From assembly GCF_004358695.1 (NCBI RefSeq), contig NZ_SNAA01000022.1, positions 1 through 45,160 of the forward strand: a stretch of DNA of 45,160 bases, written 5' to 3'. Position numbers and translations under genes: made by a program. Source of the DNA: Palleronia sediminis (GTDB lineage: Bacteria; Pseudomonadota; Alphaproteobacteria; Rhodobacterales; Rhodobacteraceae). The notes beneath the pieces were generated by a model. The model saw only the letters and a list, made by a program, of their open reading frames with translations. It ran no database searches and was not told the DNA's origin. Shown here piece by piece: positions 37,598-45,071 of this stretch (the stretch's first letter is position 1; the number at the start of each line of letters is the position of its first letter).

Positions 37598-39249
37598 GCG
37601 GCGACGACCCGATCACCCTCGAGATCATCCAGAACTCGCTTCAGGCGGCGGCGGACGAGATGTTCGCGGCGATGCGCAAGACGGCCATGTCCTCGATCAT
37701 CTACGAGGTGCTCGACATGGGCACCGGGATCACGGATGCGACCGGGCGCATCGCGTCCTCGGGCGCGGGCATCCCGGCCTTCATCGGGGTGCTGGACAAA
37801 TCGGTGCGGTTCATCGTCGGCAAGTTCCCCGCCGACGAGATCCGCCCCGGCGATGTCTTCATCACCAACGATCCCTGGCACGGGGGCGTCACCCATCTCA
37901 ACGACCTCGTGCTGGCGATGCCGGTCTTTGCCGATGGCCGCCTGATCGCGTGGACGGCCAATATCGCGCATAACTCGGACGTGGGCGGCATGGCGCCGGG
38001 TTCGCTTTCGGGCGATGCGACCGAGATCTGGCAGGAGGGCCTGCGCCTGCCCGCCGTCAAGATCATCCGCCAAGGGGTGATGGATGACAGCGTTCTCGAC
38101 ATCATCACGGCCAACAGCCGAATGCCCGATTTCCTCAAGGGCGATGTCTGGGCCGCCATCGCCTCGGTCCGGGTCGGGGCGCGGCGCCTCGAGGGGCTGG
38201 CCGGGAAATACGGCATCGAGACATTCCTGCGGGCCATCGACCATTTCATGGATTTCGGCGAACGGGCCGCGCGGGCCGAACTGGCGCAGTTGCCGCACGG
38301 CACCTTCGAGCTGAGCGAGGAACAGGACGACGGCCGTATCTTCAACGTCAAGGTGACGATCGGGCCGGACGAGTTCCTCGTCGACCTGCGCGACAATCCC
38401 GATCAGGACACCGGGCCCACCAATGCGTGCAAGGACGGCACGATGATCTGCGCCCAGATGGTGTTCAAATCCCTGACCGGCGCGGACAGCCCGGCCAATG
38501 ACGGCAGTTTCCGGCCCCTCAAGGTGCTGACGCGCGAAGGGTCGATCTTCGACGCGCGCGAAGGCTCGGCCATCGGGTTCTATTTCGAGACCGAGGTTCG
38601 GATCTATGACCTGATCTGGCGCTGTCTTGCGCCGCATATCCCCGAACGCCTGCCTGCCGGGCATTTCAGTTCCATCTGCGGAACCTTCATCGGCGGCATC
38701 CATCCCGATACGGGGCGGCAATACACCATCGTCGAGCCGCAGATCGGCGGATGGGGCGCCTGGGAAGGGCGCGACGGCAACCCCTGCATCTTTTCGGGCT
38801 TCCACGGCGAGACCTACAACACGCCCGCCGAGATCTCGGAGGCGCGCAACGGCCTTTTCGTGGACCGCATGGCGCTGAACACCGCGCCGGGCGGCGAGGG
38901 CCGTTGGAACGGCGGGCGGGGGCTGATCCTCGAATACCGGATCCGCACCGAGACGGGTTTCCTGACCGCGGGCTATACCCGGTCCCGGATCAAGCCCTGG
39001 CCCTTGCAGGGCGGCGAGGAAGGTTCGGGCAATTTCGTCGAGGTGCACAAGGCCGACGGCAGCGCGGCGACCTACAGCTTCGTCTCGGGGCTGTCGCTGA
39101 CGACCGACGATGTCGTTCGCGTCGTGACCTCGTGCGGCGCCGGATACGGCGACCCCAAACAGCGCGATGCCGAAGCGGTCAGACGGGATATCGAGGACGG
39201 GCTCATCACGCCCGAACGCGCCCACGAGATCCACGGCGTCGCGATCTGA
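37594..39249 (+). CDS. Hydantoinase/oxoprolinase B subunit, copy 1 (HyuB-type)
   Basis: This 551-residue Hydantoinase_B protein has the family start DPITLEIIQNSLQAAADEMFAAMRKTAMSSIIYEVLD. GDVFITNDPWHGGVTHLNDLVL, HNSDVGGMAPGS and the C-terminal glycine-rich motif VTSCGAGYGDPKQRDAEAVRRDIEDGLIT follow. It is the expected partner of the A subunit just upstream, whose stop it overlaps as ATGA. A 143-base gap with two strong stem-loops separates it from the next gene. Confidence 0.92.
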   Translation: MSGDDPITLEIIQNSLQAAADEMFAAMRKTAMSSIIYEVLDMGTGITDATGRIASSGAGIPAFIGVLDKSVRFIVGKFPADEIRPGDVFITNDPWHGGVTHLNDLVLAMPVFADGRLIAWTANIAHNSDVGGMAPGSLSGDATEIWQEGLRLPAVKIIRQGVMDDSVLDIITANSRMPDFLKGDVWAAIASVRVGARRLEGLAGKYGIETFLRAIDHFMDFGERAARAELAQLPHGTFELSEEQDDGRIFNVKVTIGPDEFLVDLRDNPDQDTGPTNACKDGTMICAQMVFKSLTGADSPANDGSFRPLKVLTREGSIFDAREGSAIGFYFETEVRIYDLIWRCLAPHIPERLPAGHFSSICGTFIGGIHPDTGRQYTIVEPQIGGWGAWEGRDGNPCIFSGFHGETYNTPAEISEARNGLFVDRMALNTAPGGEGRWNGGRGLILEYRIRTETGFLTAGYTRSRIKPWPLQGGEEGSGNFVEVHKADGSAATYSFVSGLSLTTDDVVRVVTSCGAGYGDPKQRDAEAVRRDIEDGLITPERAHEIHGVAI

Positions 39250-39258
39250 CGAAACCGG

Positions 39259-39301
39259 GGGGAGGAGAGGCGATGACGAGTTTATATCGCCTCCCCTCCC
39301 C
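39259..39301 (+). other. Stem-loop 1 after HyuB copy 1
   Basis: Arms at 39259-39274 and 39286-39301 (GGGGAGGAGAGGCGAT and its complement) pair at 15 of 16 positions around an 11-base loop. There is no T-run, so it is more likely a message-stability or processing element than a terminator. It begins nine bases after the HyuB stop codon. Confidence 0.75.
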
Positions 39302-39330
39302 GAGACGGAAATGCGGGGACCGGCCGTTTC

Positions 39331-39366
39331 GACCGCGACCCCGCCCCTGGCGGCCGGGTCGCGGTC
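39331..39366 (+). other. Stem-loop 2 before the M24 gene
   Basis: GACCGCGACCC (39331-39341) and GGGTCGCGGTC (39356-39366) form a perfect 11-pair stem with a 14-base GC-rich loop. It ends 26 bases before the M24 start codon and follows stem-loop 1 by 29 bases. Confidence 0.75.
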
Positions 39367-39392
39367 GCAGCCGCAATGGAAAGAGAGACCCC

Positions 39393-40490
39393 ATGACCCA
39401 GACAAAAGACAGGCTGAACGCCCTTCGGGCGAGGATGGACGAGACCGCGACCGACCTCGTGGTGCTGGCGCCGGGGGCGCATCTGGGATGGCTGCTGGGC
39501 GTCCGGCCCCACGCGGATGAACGCCCCTGCCTCGCCTTCGTCACGCGGACCGGCGCGGCGTTCCTGATGCCCGCGCTCGAGGCCGAGAGCGTGCGGACCC
39601 AGACCGATATGCCGTTCTTCGAATGGTCCGACGATACCGGGCCCGAGGCGGCGCTCGGATCGCTCGTGAAAGAGCTGGGCGCGGGCTCGGCCCGTTCGCT
39701 GGTTCTGGACGAGACGATGCGCGCCGATCACGCCGCGCTCGTGACCGATGCCCTGCCGGACGCCAGCCGCCGTTTCACGGCCGATACCGTCGGCGCCCTG
39801 CGGATGCGCAAGACCGACGAGGAATATGCCGCGCTCAAGCACAATGCCGAAATCGCCGACCGTGCGATGCGGGCCGGCTGGGCCGCGATGAAGCCGGGCA
39901 TGACCGAAACCGAGGTCGCGGACGTGATCCGCGCCACCTTCGCCGAGGCCGGCGCGCGCCCCCTGTTCAGCATCGTCGGCGCCGGGCCGAACGGCGCCTT
40001 TCCCCACCACCAGACCGGCGAGACGCGGCTTAAGGACGGCGATGCCGTGGTGATGGACCTCGGCGGCGGCGCGAGGGGATATTCGTCGGACATCACCCGC
40101 ATGGCCATCCTCGGCACGCCGCCCGAAGGCTATGACGCGATCCACGAGATCGTCGAGCGTGCCGTGCAGGCCGCGCTCGAGGCGGCGCGGCCCGGCGTCA
40201 AGGCCCGCGAGGTCGACGACGCCGCCCGCAGGGTCATCGCCGAAGCGGGCTATGGCGACTATTTCGTGCATCGCACGGGCCACGGCCTCGGCACCGAGAT
40301 CCACGAGCCGCCCTACATCACGGCGAGCTCCGACACGATCCTCGACGAGGGCATGGTCTTTTCCATCGAGCCGGGGATCTACCTGCCCGGCCGGTTCGGC
40401 ATCCGCCTCGAGGAGATCGTGATCCTGCGCGCCGATGGCCCCGAGATCCTGTCGGCGCTGCCGCGCAAGCCGGTCACGATAGATGTCTGA
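39393..40490 (+). CDS. M24 family peptidase/creatinase-fold enzyme
   Basis: This 365-residue protein has an N-terminal creatinase-like domain and a C-terminal pita-bread domain. All five metal ligands are present with canonical spacing: Asp222 and Asp233 (VVMDLGGGARGYSSDIT), His297 (HRTGHGLGTEIHEPPY), Glu326 (FSIEPGIYLPG) and Glu340 (GIRLEEIVIL). It is probably a dimetal Xaa-Pro dipeptidase-like hydrolase, but the family includes creatinase and other amide hydrolases. The longer frame is antisense or out-of-family upstream, so the ATG at 39393 is chosen. It overlaps the second HyuB gene by eight bases and so belongs to the same operon. Confidence 0.9.
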   Translation: MTQTKDRLNALRARMDETATDLVVLAPGAHLGWLLGVRPHADERPCLAFVTRTGAAFLMPALEAESVRTQTDMPFFEWSDDTGPEAALGSLVKELGAGSARSLVLDETMRADHAALVTDALPDASRRFTADTVGALRMRKTDEEYAALKHNAEIADRAMRAGWAAMKPGMTETEVADVIRATFAEAGARPLFSIVGAGPNGAFPHHQTGETRLKDGDAVVMDLGGGARGYSSDITRMAILGTPPEGYDAIHEIVERAVQAALEAARPGVKAREVDDAARRVIAEAGYGDYFVHRTGHGLGTEIHEPPYITASSDTILDEGMVFSIEPGIYLPGRFGIRLEEIVILRADGPEILSALPRKPVTIDV

Positions 40491-42069
40491 CCCGTTCACG
40501 ATATCCGTCGTTCAGGCCGCGCTCGACAGCGCGGCCGAAGAGATGTTCGAGGTTCTGCGCAAGACCGCCATGAGCCCGATCATCTACGAGGTGCTGGATG
40601 TCGGCACCGGGATCACGGCGGCCGACGGCGAACTGGTCAGCTCGGGCGCCGGGATCCCGTCATTCGTCGGGGTGCTCGACAAGTCGGTCAAGGCCATCCT
40701 CGCCAAGCAGGGCGACCGGATCGCCGAGGGCGACGTGTTCCTGACCAACGATCCGAATTTCGGCGGCGTGACCCATCTCAACGATGTCGTGGTGGCCGAG
40801 CCGGTCTTTTACGACGGCGCATGCGTCGCCTGGGTCGCCTCGATCGCCCATTGGGGCGATATCGGCGGCTCGACTCCGGGTTCGATGGCAACCGATGTGA
40901 CCGGCATCGTGGCCGAGGGGCTGCGCCTGCCCATCGTCCGGCTCTTCGACAAGGGCACCCGGAACGCCGCGGTGGCCGATATCATCGCGAGCAATTCCCG
41001 CCTGCCCGATTTCGTGACCGGCGATCTCTGGGCACAGGTTTCCGCCGGGCGCCGCGCCGCCGGCCTGATCCGGGCGCTGTGCGCGCGCTATGGCGCGGCG
41101 ACGATCCGCGCCGCCATCGAGGACGCCCATGACACGGGCAGGGCGCGCGCCTTGCAGGGGCTCGCGGCTCTGCCAAGGGGCAGTTTCGACGTGGAGGGGC
41201 CGCAGGACGACGGCACCGTCTGGAAGGCGCGGATCACCATCGCCGAGGATCGTTTCGTCGTGGACCTGCGCGACGCCCCCGATCAAAGCAACGGCCCCTT
41301 CAACACCTGCCGCGACGGCGCATTGGTGGCCTGCCAGATCCTCTTCAAGGCGCTCACCGACCCCGAGCGCTATGCCAATGCCGGCTCCTTTTCTCCGCTC
41401 GAGGTTCTGACGCGGCCCGGGTCGCTGTTCGATCCCTCGCCCGACGCGGCGCACGGCTATTACTTCGAGACCCGGATCCGGCTCATCGACATGCTCTGGC
41501 GCGGGCTGGTCGAGAAGGCCGGCGTGGATCTGCCGGCGGGCAGTTTCGCCTCGATCTTCGGCGTGGTCATCGCCGGGACGCATCCCGTCACGGGTCGGCG
41601 CTATACCATGGTCGAGCCGCAGATGGGCGGCTGGGGCGCGACGCCCGAGCGCGCGGGCAACGACGCGATGTTCTCGACGAACCACGGCGACACCTTCAAC
41701 TGCCCGGTCGAGGTCGCCGAGGCGCGCTATGGCTTCGAGGTCCTGGCGAAACATCTGGGCGAGGCCCGCCCCGCACCCGGCGAACGAGCCGGCGGGCGGG
41801 GGGTGCACACGCGCTACAGGATGCAGGGGCCGGCCGTGATGTCGGCGGGATTCTCGCATGGCACGGTGCCGGTCTGGCCCCTGCCCGGCGCGACCGAAGG
41901 CGGGCTGAACGCCCTGATCCTCGAACGCGACGACGCGGAACGACCCCAACCGACCTTTGTCAGCAAGCTGGCCCTGAGGGCCGGCGACGAGGTCGAGATC
42001 GCGACGGCACGCGGAGGCAACGCGCGGGCACGAGACGGCGGACCGCCGCGAGAGGCACGGAGCGGGTAG
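40483..42069 (+). CDS. Hydantoinase/oxoprolinase B subunit, copy 2 (HyuB-type)
   Basis: This 528-residue Hydantoinase_B protein is clearly paralogous to copy 1: SVVQAALDSAAEEMFEVLRKTAMSPIIYEVLDVGTGIT, GDVFLTNDPNFGGVTHLNDVVV and YTMVEPQMGGWGATPERAG. It diverges enough to suggest a different specificity. Its C-terminus ends at GDEVEIATARGGNARARDGG and lacks the glycine-rich GYGDP plus about 25 residues that close copy 1. This could be natural divergence or a 3' frameshift; neither other frame restores the motif clearly. No second A subunit is present, so it may share the HyuA encoded at 35522. Confidence 0.88.
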   Translation: MSDPFTISVVQAALDSAAEEMFEVLRKTAMSPIIYEVLDVGTGITAADGELVSSGAGIPSFVGVLDKSVKAILAKQGDRIAEGDVFLTNDPNFGGVTHLNDVVVAEPVFYDGACVAWVASIAHWGDIGGSTPGSMATDVTGIVAEGLRLPIVRLFDKGTRNAAVADIIASNSRLPDFVTGDLWAQVSAGRRAAGLIRALCARYGAATIRAAIEDAHDTGRARALQGLAALPRGSFDVEGPQDDGTVWKARITIAEDRFVVDLRDAPDQSNGPFNTCRDGALVACQILFKALTDPERYANAGSFSPLEVLTRPGSLFDPSPDAAHGYYFETRIRLIDMLWRGLVEKAGVDLPAGSFASIFGVVIAGTHPVTGRRYTMVEPQMGGWGATPERAGNDAMFSTNHGDTFNCPVEVAEARYGFEVLAKHLGEARPAPGERAGGRGVHTRYRMQGPAVMSAGFSHGTVPVWPLPGATEGGLNALILERDDAERPQPTFVSKLALRAGDEVEIATARGGNARARDGGPPREARSG

Positions 42070-42076
42070 GACGCGG

Positions 42077-42104
42077 CGGACCCGGCGGGGGGGGGGGTGG
42101 TCCG
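42077..42104. terminator. Dyad with an 11-base G tract between convergent genes
   Basis: CGGACC (42077-42082) and GGTCCG (42099-42104) form a 6-bp inverted repeat whose loop contains eleven consecutive G (42087-42097). Another dyad, GGCGACC (42110-42116) / GGTCGCC (42127-42133), spans the LacI stop codon. They lie between convergent genes and may end transcription, but neither has a T-run. Confidence 0.35.
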
Positions 42105-42117
42105 TGACCGGCGACCC

Positions 42118-43197
42118 TCAGAGATTGGTCGCCAACAGGATCTCGATGCGGATCCGCTCTTGCGACTGAACCGTATGGACCCGGTCCGCCATGGCGCGCA
42201 ACTTGCGGATCGCGCTTCGGACGAGGTGCCCCGGATCCTGGGCGATGACCGCGCTAAGCGTTCCGTCGGCAAGCGCCGCCTCGGTTATCGGCGTGCGCTC
42301 ATGCGCAATCGTCACCGGGCTGCCCGAAAGGTTCATCCTCTTCGCGATCGAGAGCGGCACCCGCGCTTCGGAGGACAGGATGTAGATCGCCACGATATCG
42401 GGGTTGCACGCGACGGCGCGGGGAATGATCGCGGAAGCACGGGCCTCGGACCCGTAGGTTTCCAGCGAGGGCAGCGCGACGAGATGCGGGAAATCACGGG
42501 CGAGAACCTCGTCGAAACCGTGGCGCCGCTCGAGGCTGTCGCGTGATTGCATGCTTTCGGAGACGACGAGCACGCGACCGCGCTCGGCGTCATTGAACCG
42601 CCCGATCAGGGTCGCTGCCGTCCGCCCCGCCGCGCGGTCGTCGATCCCCACCCAATCCGCATCCGGGATCGCCTGATTCGAGACGAACGGCAGAGCGCGG
42701 ATCCCGCGCTCCTCGAGCCTGAGGATGGCGTCGCGGACCTGTGGCGTCTGTGGTGCCATGATGGCGATGCCATCGACAGCGTCGGGTGACAGCCCCGAAA
42801 GATGCGCGGCGATCCGGTGCGGGTCGTTCTCGTCCAACCGATGGGCATCTATCCGGACCATGTCAGTCGCAAAGGCACGGCCGGCCTCGTCGACATGGTG
42901 GAGGATCTGCTCGAGGAACGCGTCGCCGGATCGCGGCAGGACGAACTGGAACCGGTAGGTTCGCTGTTTCGCGAGGTTGGCCGCCGAAATGTTGCGCACG
43001 AACCCCAGATGATCGATGGCGGCATTCACCTTGTCGACGGTTTTCTGCCTCACGCCATCGCGCCCGTTAAGCACCCGGTCAACGGTCGCGCGGCTGACAC
43101 CCGCCGCTCGGGCGATATCCTTTGTCGTCGGTCGGTCGTGCTCCCACCCAGTCGGGCCCGCATTTTTTTGCATGATTTCGGGTGCTTCTCGATCCAT
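42118..43197 (-). CDS. LacI family transcriptional regulator
   Basis: This 359-residue repressor-type protein has the LacI helix-turn-helix near its N-terminus (TTKDIARAAGVSRATVDRVLNGRDGVRQKTVDKVNAAIDHLGF). A periplasmic-binding-protein-like effector domain follows (FQFVLPRSGDAFLEQILHHVDEAG, GIAIMAPQTPQV, VSNQAIPDADWVGIDDRAAGRTAA). It resembles the substrate-binding type 4 subgroup, which often senses sugars or polyols. Either ATG 43197 or ATG 43173 could start it; neither has a good ribosome site. It diverges from a sugar-type ABC importer, and two operator-like repeats lie in the shared gap. Confidence 0.9.
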   Translation of the reverse strand: MDREAPEIMQKNAGPTGWEHDRPTTKDIARAAGVSRATVDRVLNGRDGVRQKTVDKVNAAIDHLGFVRNISAANLAKQRTYRFQFVLPRSGDAFLEQILHHVDEAGRAFATDMVRIDAHRLDENDPHRIAAHLSGLSPDAVDGIAIMAPQTPQVRDAILRLEERGIRALPFVSNQAIPDADWVGIDDRAAGRTAATLIGRFNDAERGRVLVVSESMQSRDSLERRHGFDEVLARDFPHLVALPSLETYGSEARASAIIPRAVACNPDIVAIYILSSEARVPLSIAKRMNLSGSPVTIAHERTPITEAALADGTLSAVIAQDPGHLVRSAIRKLRAMADRVHTVQSQERIRIEILLATNL

Positions 43198-43220
43198 TGC
43201 CCGATTGTCATAGCACAGGG

Positions 43221-43236
43221 TGAGACACGTGCATCA
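43221..43236. promoter_or_regulatory. LacI-type operator, copy 1
   Basis: TGAGACACGTGCATCA is an imperfect palindrome (12 of 16 positions symmetric) with a central CG, as in LacI-family operators. It lies 24 bases upstream of the lacI-type gene start. A near-identical copy lies 30 bases away, centre to centre, about three helical turns. Confidence 0.7.
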
Positions 43237-43250
43237 GAAATATCTTGTTT

Positions 43251-43266
43251 TGCGACACGTGCCTCA
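43251..43266. promoter_or_regulatory. LacI-type operator, copy 2
   Basis: TGCGACACGTGCCTCA differs from copy 1 at two positions and keeps the central GACACGTGC. It lies 73 bases before the binding-protein start, in the region where the importer promoter should be, so it is well placed for repression of the importer. Confidence 0.7.
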
Positions 43267-43338
43267 ATAACGATGGACCACGAACGAGATTCGCGCCGAG
43301 GGAGAAGCGGCCAACGCTATCAAGGGAGGAGACCCAAG

Positions 43339-44661
43339 ATGACACTCAGAAAGATGACGACCACTGCCGCCACCGCACTTCTCGCCATGGGGGGCGTGGC
43401 AACGGCGCAGGCCGAGGAGCTGACGCTATGCTGGGCCGCATGGGACCCGGCCAACGCCCTGATCCAGCTCGGCAAGGATTTCGAAGAGCAGTCGGGCCAT
43501 ACCATGAATTACGAATTCGTCCCGTGGCCCAACTTTGCCGATCGCATGCTGAACGAGTTGAATTCCGGCGGGCAGCTTTGCGATCTCATGATCGGCGACA
43601 GCCAGTGGATCGGCGGCGGCGCTGAATCCGGCCATTACGTGAAGCTGAACGATTTCTTCGACGCCGAAGGCATCACGATGGACGACTTCATTCCCGCGAC
43701 CGTGACGGGATACGCGGAATGGCCCAAGGGAACGCCGAATTACTGGGCTCTACCGGCTTTTGCCGACGTCGTCGGCTGGACCTACCGCCGCGATTGGTTC
43801 GAGCGCCCCGAACTGCAGCAGGCCTTCATGGAAGAGTTCGGCCGCCCGTTGGACGTTCCCGCCACACTGGCCGAACTGAAGGACATCGCGACCTTTTTCC
43901 AGGGCCGTGAGATTGACGGCAATACGGTCTATGGCGCCGCGATCTATACCGAGCGGGGCTCCGAAGGCATCACCATGGGCGTGACGAACGCGCTGTACAA
44001 CTACGGTTTCCAATACGAAAACCCGGAAAACCCCTATGAGCTCGAGGGTTACGTCAATTCCGAGGGTGCGGTCGAAGGTCTGGAATACTACAAGGATCTT
44101 TACGATACGGGCACGCCTCCGGGCTCGTCGAACTGGTACATGTCCGAGAACATCGACGCCTACAAATCCGGCCAGGTCGCGATGCAGATGAACTTCGCCT
44201 TCATCTGGCCCGGCGTGGACTCGGATCCGAATGTCGGCGGCGACAAGTCGGGATATTTTCCCAACCCGCCCGGCCCCTTCGGACAGTTCGCCCAACTGGG
44301 CGGTCAGGGCATCTCGGTGGTTTCCTACTCGGACAAGCAGGACGCCGCGCTGGAATACATCAAGTGGTTCGCCCAGCCCGAGATCCAGTCCAGGTGGTGG
44401 GAACTCGGTGGATATTCCGCGCTGAGGGCCGTGGTCGAGGAGCCGGGCTTCGCCGAAAGCCGTCCCTATGCCCAGACGTTCCTGGACAGCATGGCCATCG
44501 TCAAGGATTTCTGGGCCGAGCCGGCCTATGCCGATCTCCTGCTGGCGATGCAGGATGAGGTCCACGATTACGTCGTGGCCGGCAACGGCACCGCGCAGGA
44601 GGCGCTCGACGACCTCGTCGAGGAATGGACCATCATCTTCGAGGATGAAGGCAAGCTGTGA
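43339..44661 (+). CDS. ABC transporter substrate-binding protein, family 1 (sugar type)
   Basis: This 440-residue periplasmic protein has a signal peptide (TLRKMTTTAATALLAMGGVATAQA). The family 1 carbohydrate-binding features are LTLCWAAWDPANALIQLGKDFEEQSGHTMNYEFVPWPNFADRML, DLMIGDSQWIGG, YWALPAFADVVGWTYRRDWF and GQVAMQMNFAFIWPG. GGGAGGAG precedes the ATG. With the LacI-type regulator upstream and a MalF-type permease downstream it forms a sugar or polyol importer. The exact ligand is unknown. Two perfect stem-loops follow the stop codon. Confidence 0.9.
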   Translation: MTLRKMTTTAATALLAMGGVATAQAEELTLCWAAWDPANALIQLGKDFEEQSGHTMNYEFVPWPNFADRMLNELNSGGQLCDLMIGDSQWIGGGAESGHYVKLNDFFDAEGITMDDFIPATVTGYAEWPKGTPNYWALPAFADVVGWTYRRDWFERPELQQAFMEEFGRPLDVPATLAELKDIATFFQGREIDGNTVYGAAIYTERGSEGITMGVTNALYNYGFQYENPENPYELEGYVNSEGAVEGLEYYKDLYDTGTPPGSSNWYMSENIDAYKSGQVAMQMNFAFIWPGVDSDPNVGGDKSGYFPNPPGPFGQFAQLGGQGISVVSYSDKQDAALEYIKWFAQPEIQSRWWELGGYSALRAVVEEPGFAESRPYAQTFLDSMAIVKDFWAEPAYADLLLAMQDEVHDYVVAGNGTAQEALDDLVEEWTIIFEDEGKL

Positions 44662-44676
44662 ACCGGCAGCCGATGC

Positions 44677-44699
44677 GACCCCGGAGGCGATCCGGGGTC
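44677..44699 (+). other. Stem-loop 1 after sugar binding-protein gene
   Basis: GACCCCGGA (44677-44685) and TCCGGGGTC (44691-44699) form a perfect nine-pair stem with a five-base loop, 15 bases after the stop codon. It has no T-run. Confidence 0.75.
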
Positions 44700-44710
44700 C
44701 CGTAACCCGC

Positions 44711-44735
44711 GGCGATCCGGCCCGTCCGGATCGCC
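44711..44735 (+). other. Stem-loop 2 after sugar binding-protein gene
   Basis: GGCGATCCGG (44711-44720) and CCGGATCGCC (44726-44735) form a perfect ten-pair stem with a five-base loop. Its left arm repeats a stretch of the first stem-loop (GGCGATCCGG at 44686-44695), so the two may have arisen by duplication. Confidence 0.75.
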
Positions 44736-44780
44736 CGTCACCCTGGCCGTGCCATTACCGCCCAGATCCTCGAGGTCGCA

Positions 44781-45071
44781 ATGTCCGACACCGTCGCCAC
44801 ACGCGCCGCCAGAGCCACGCCCGAACCGATCGCCCGTCGCATCCGCGGGCTGTCGGACCGCGCGATCGCCTGGATATTCGTCGCGCCGTCGATCTTTCTG
44901 CTGCTCGCGGTGAACATCTTTCCACTGATCTGGACGATCCGGCCGAGTTTCACCGACTATCGCGTGAACCGCGCAGGCCGCGAGGTGGATTGGGTGGGGC
45001 TGCGCAATTACGAACGCATCCTGACCGATGACGACGTCTGGGCCACGGAAGTTCGACACTTCCGGGGGTGA
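44781..45071 (+). pseudogene. ABC sugar permease (MalF/UgpA type), truncated
   Basis: The frame begins like a family permease: MSDTVATRAARATPEPIARR, one hydrophobic segment AIAWIFVAPSIFLLLAVNIFPLIWTI, then PSFTDYRVNRAGREVDWVGLRNYERILTDDDVWAT. It then runs into EVRHFRG and a stop after 96 residues, where intact homologues have about 290-320 residues and five or more further membrane helices. Family resemblance stops near 45047. The most likely cause is an insertion at that point, so the importer encoded here is probably inactive unless the gene continues after the element. Confidence 0.75.

Noticed and set aside
40660-41949. 429-codon frame on the minus strand
   Set aside because: Antisense to HyuB copy 2, no domain, composition of a reverse-read GC-rich gene.
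44677-44735. Possible terminator ending the sugar importer transcript
   Set aside because: Both stems lack a T-run and the permease gene follows in the same direction, so they are treated as intercistronic structures.
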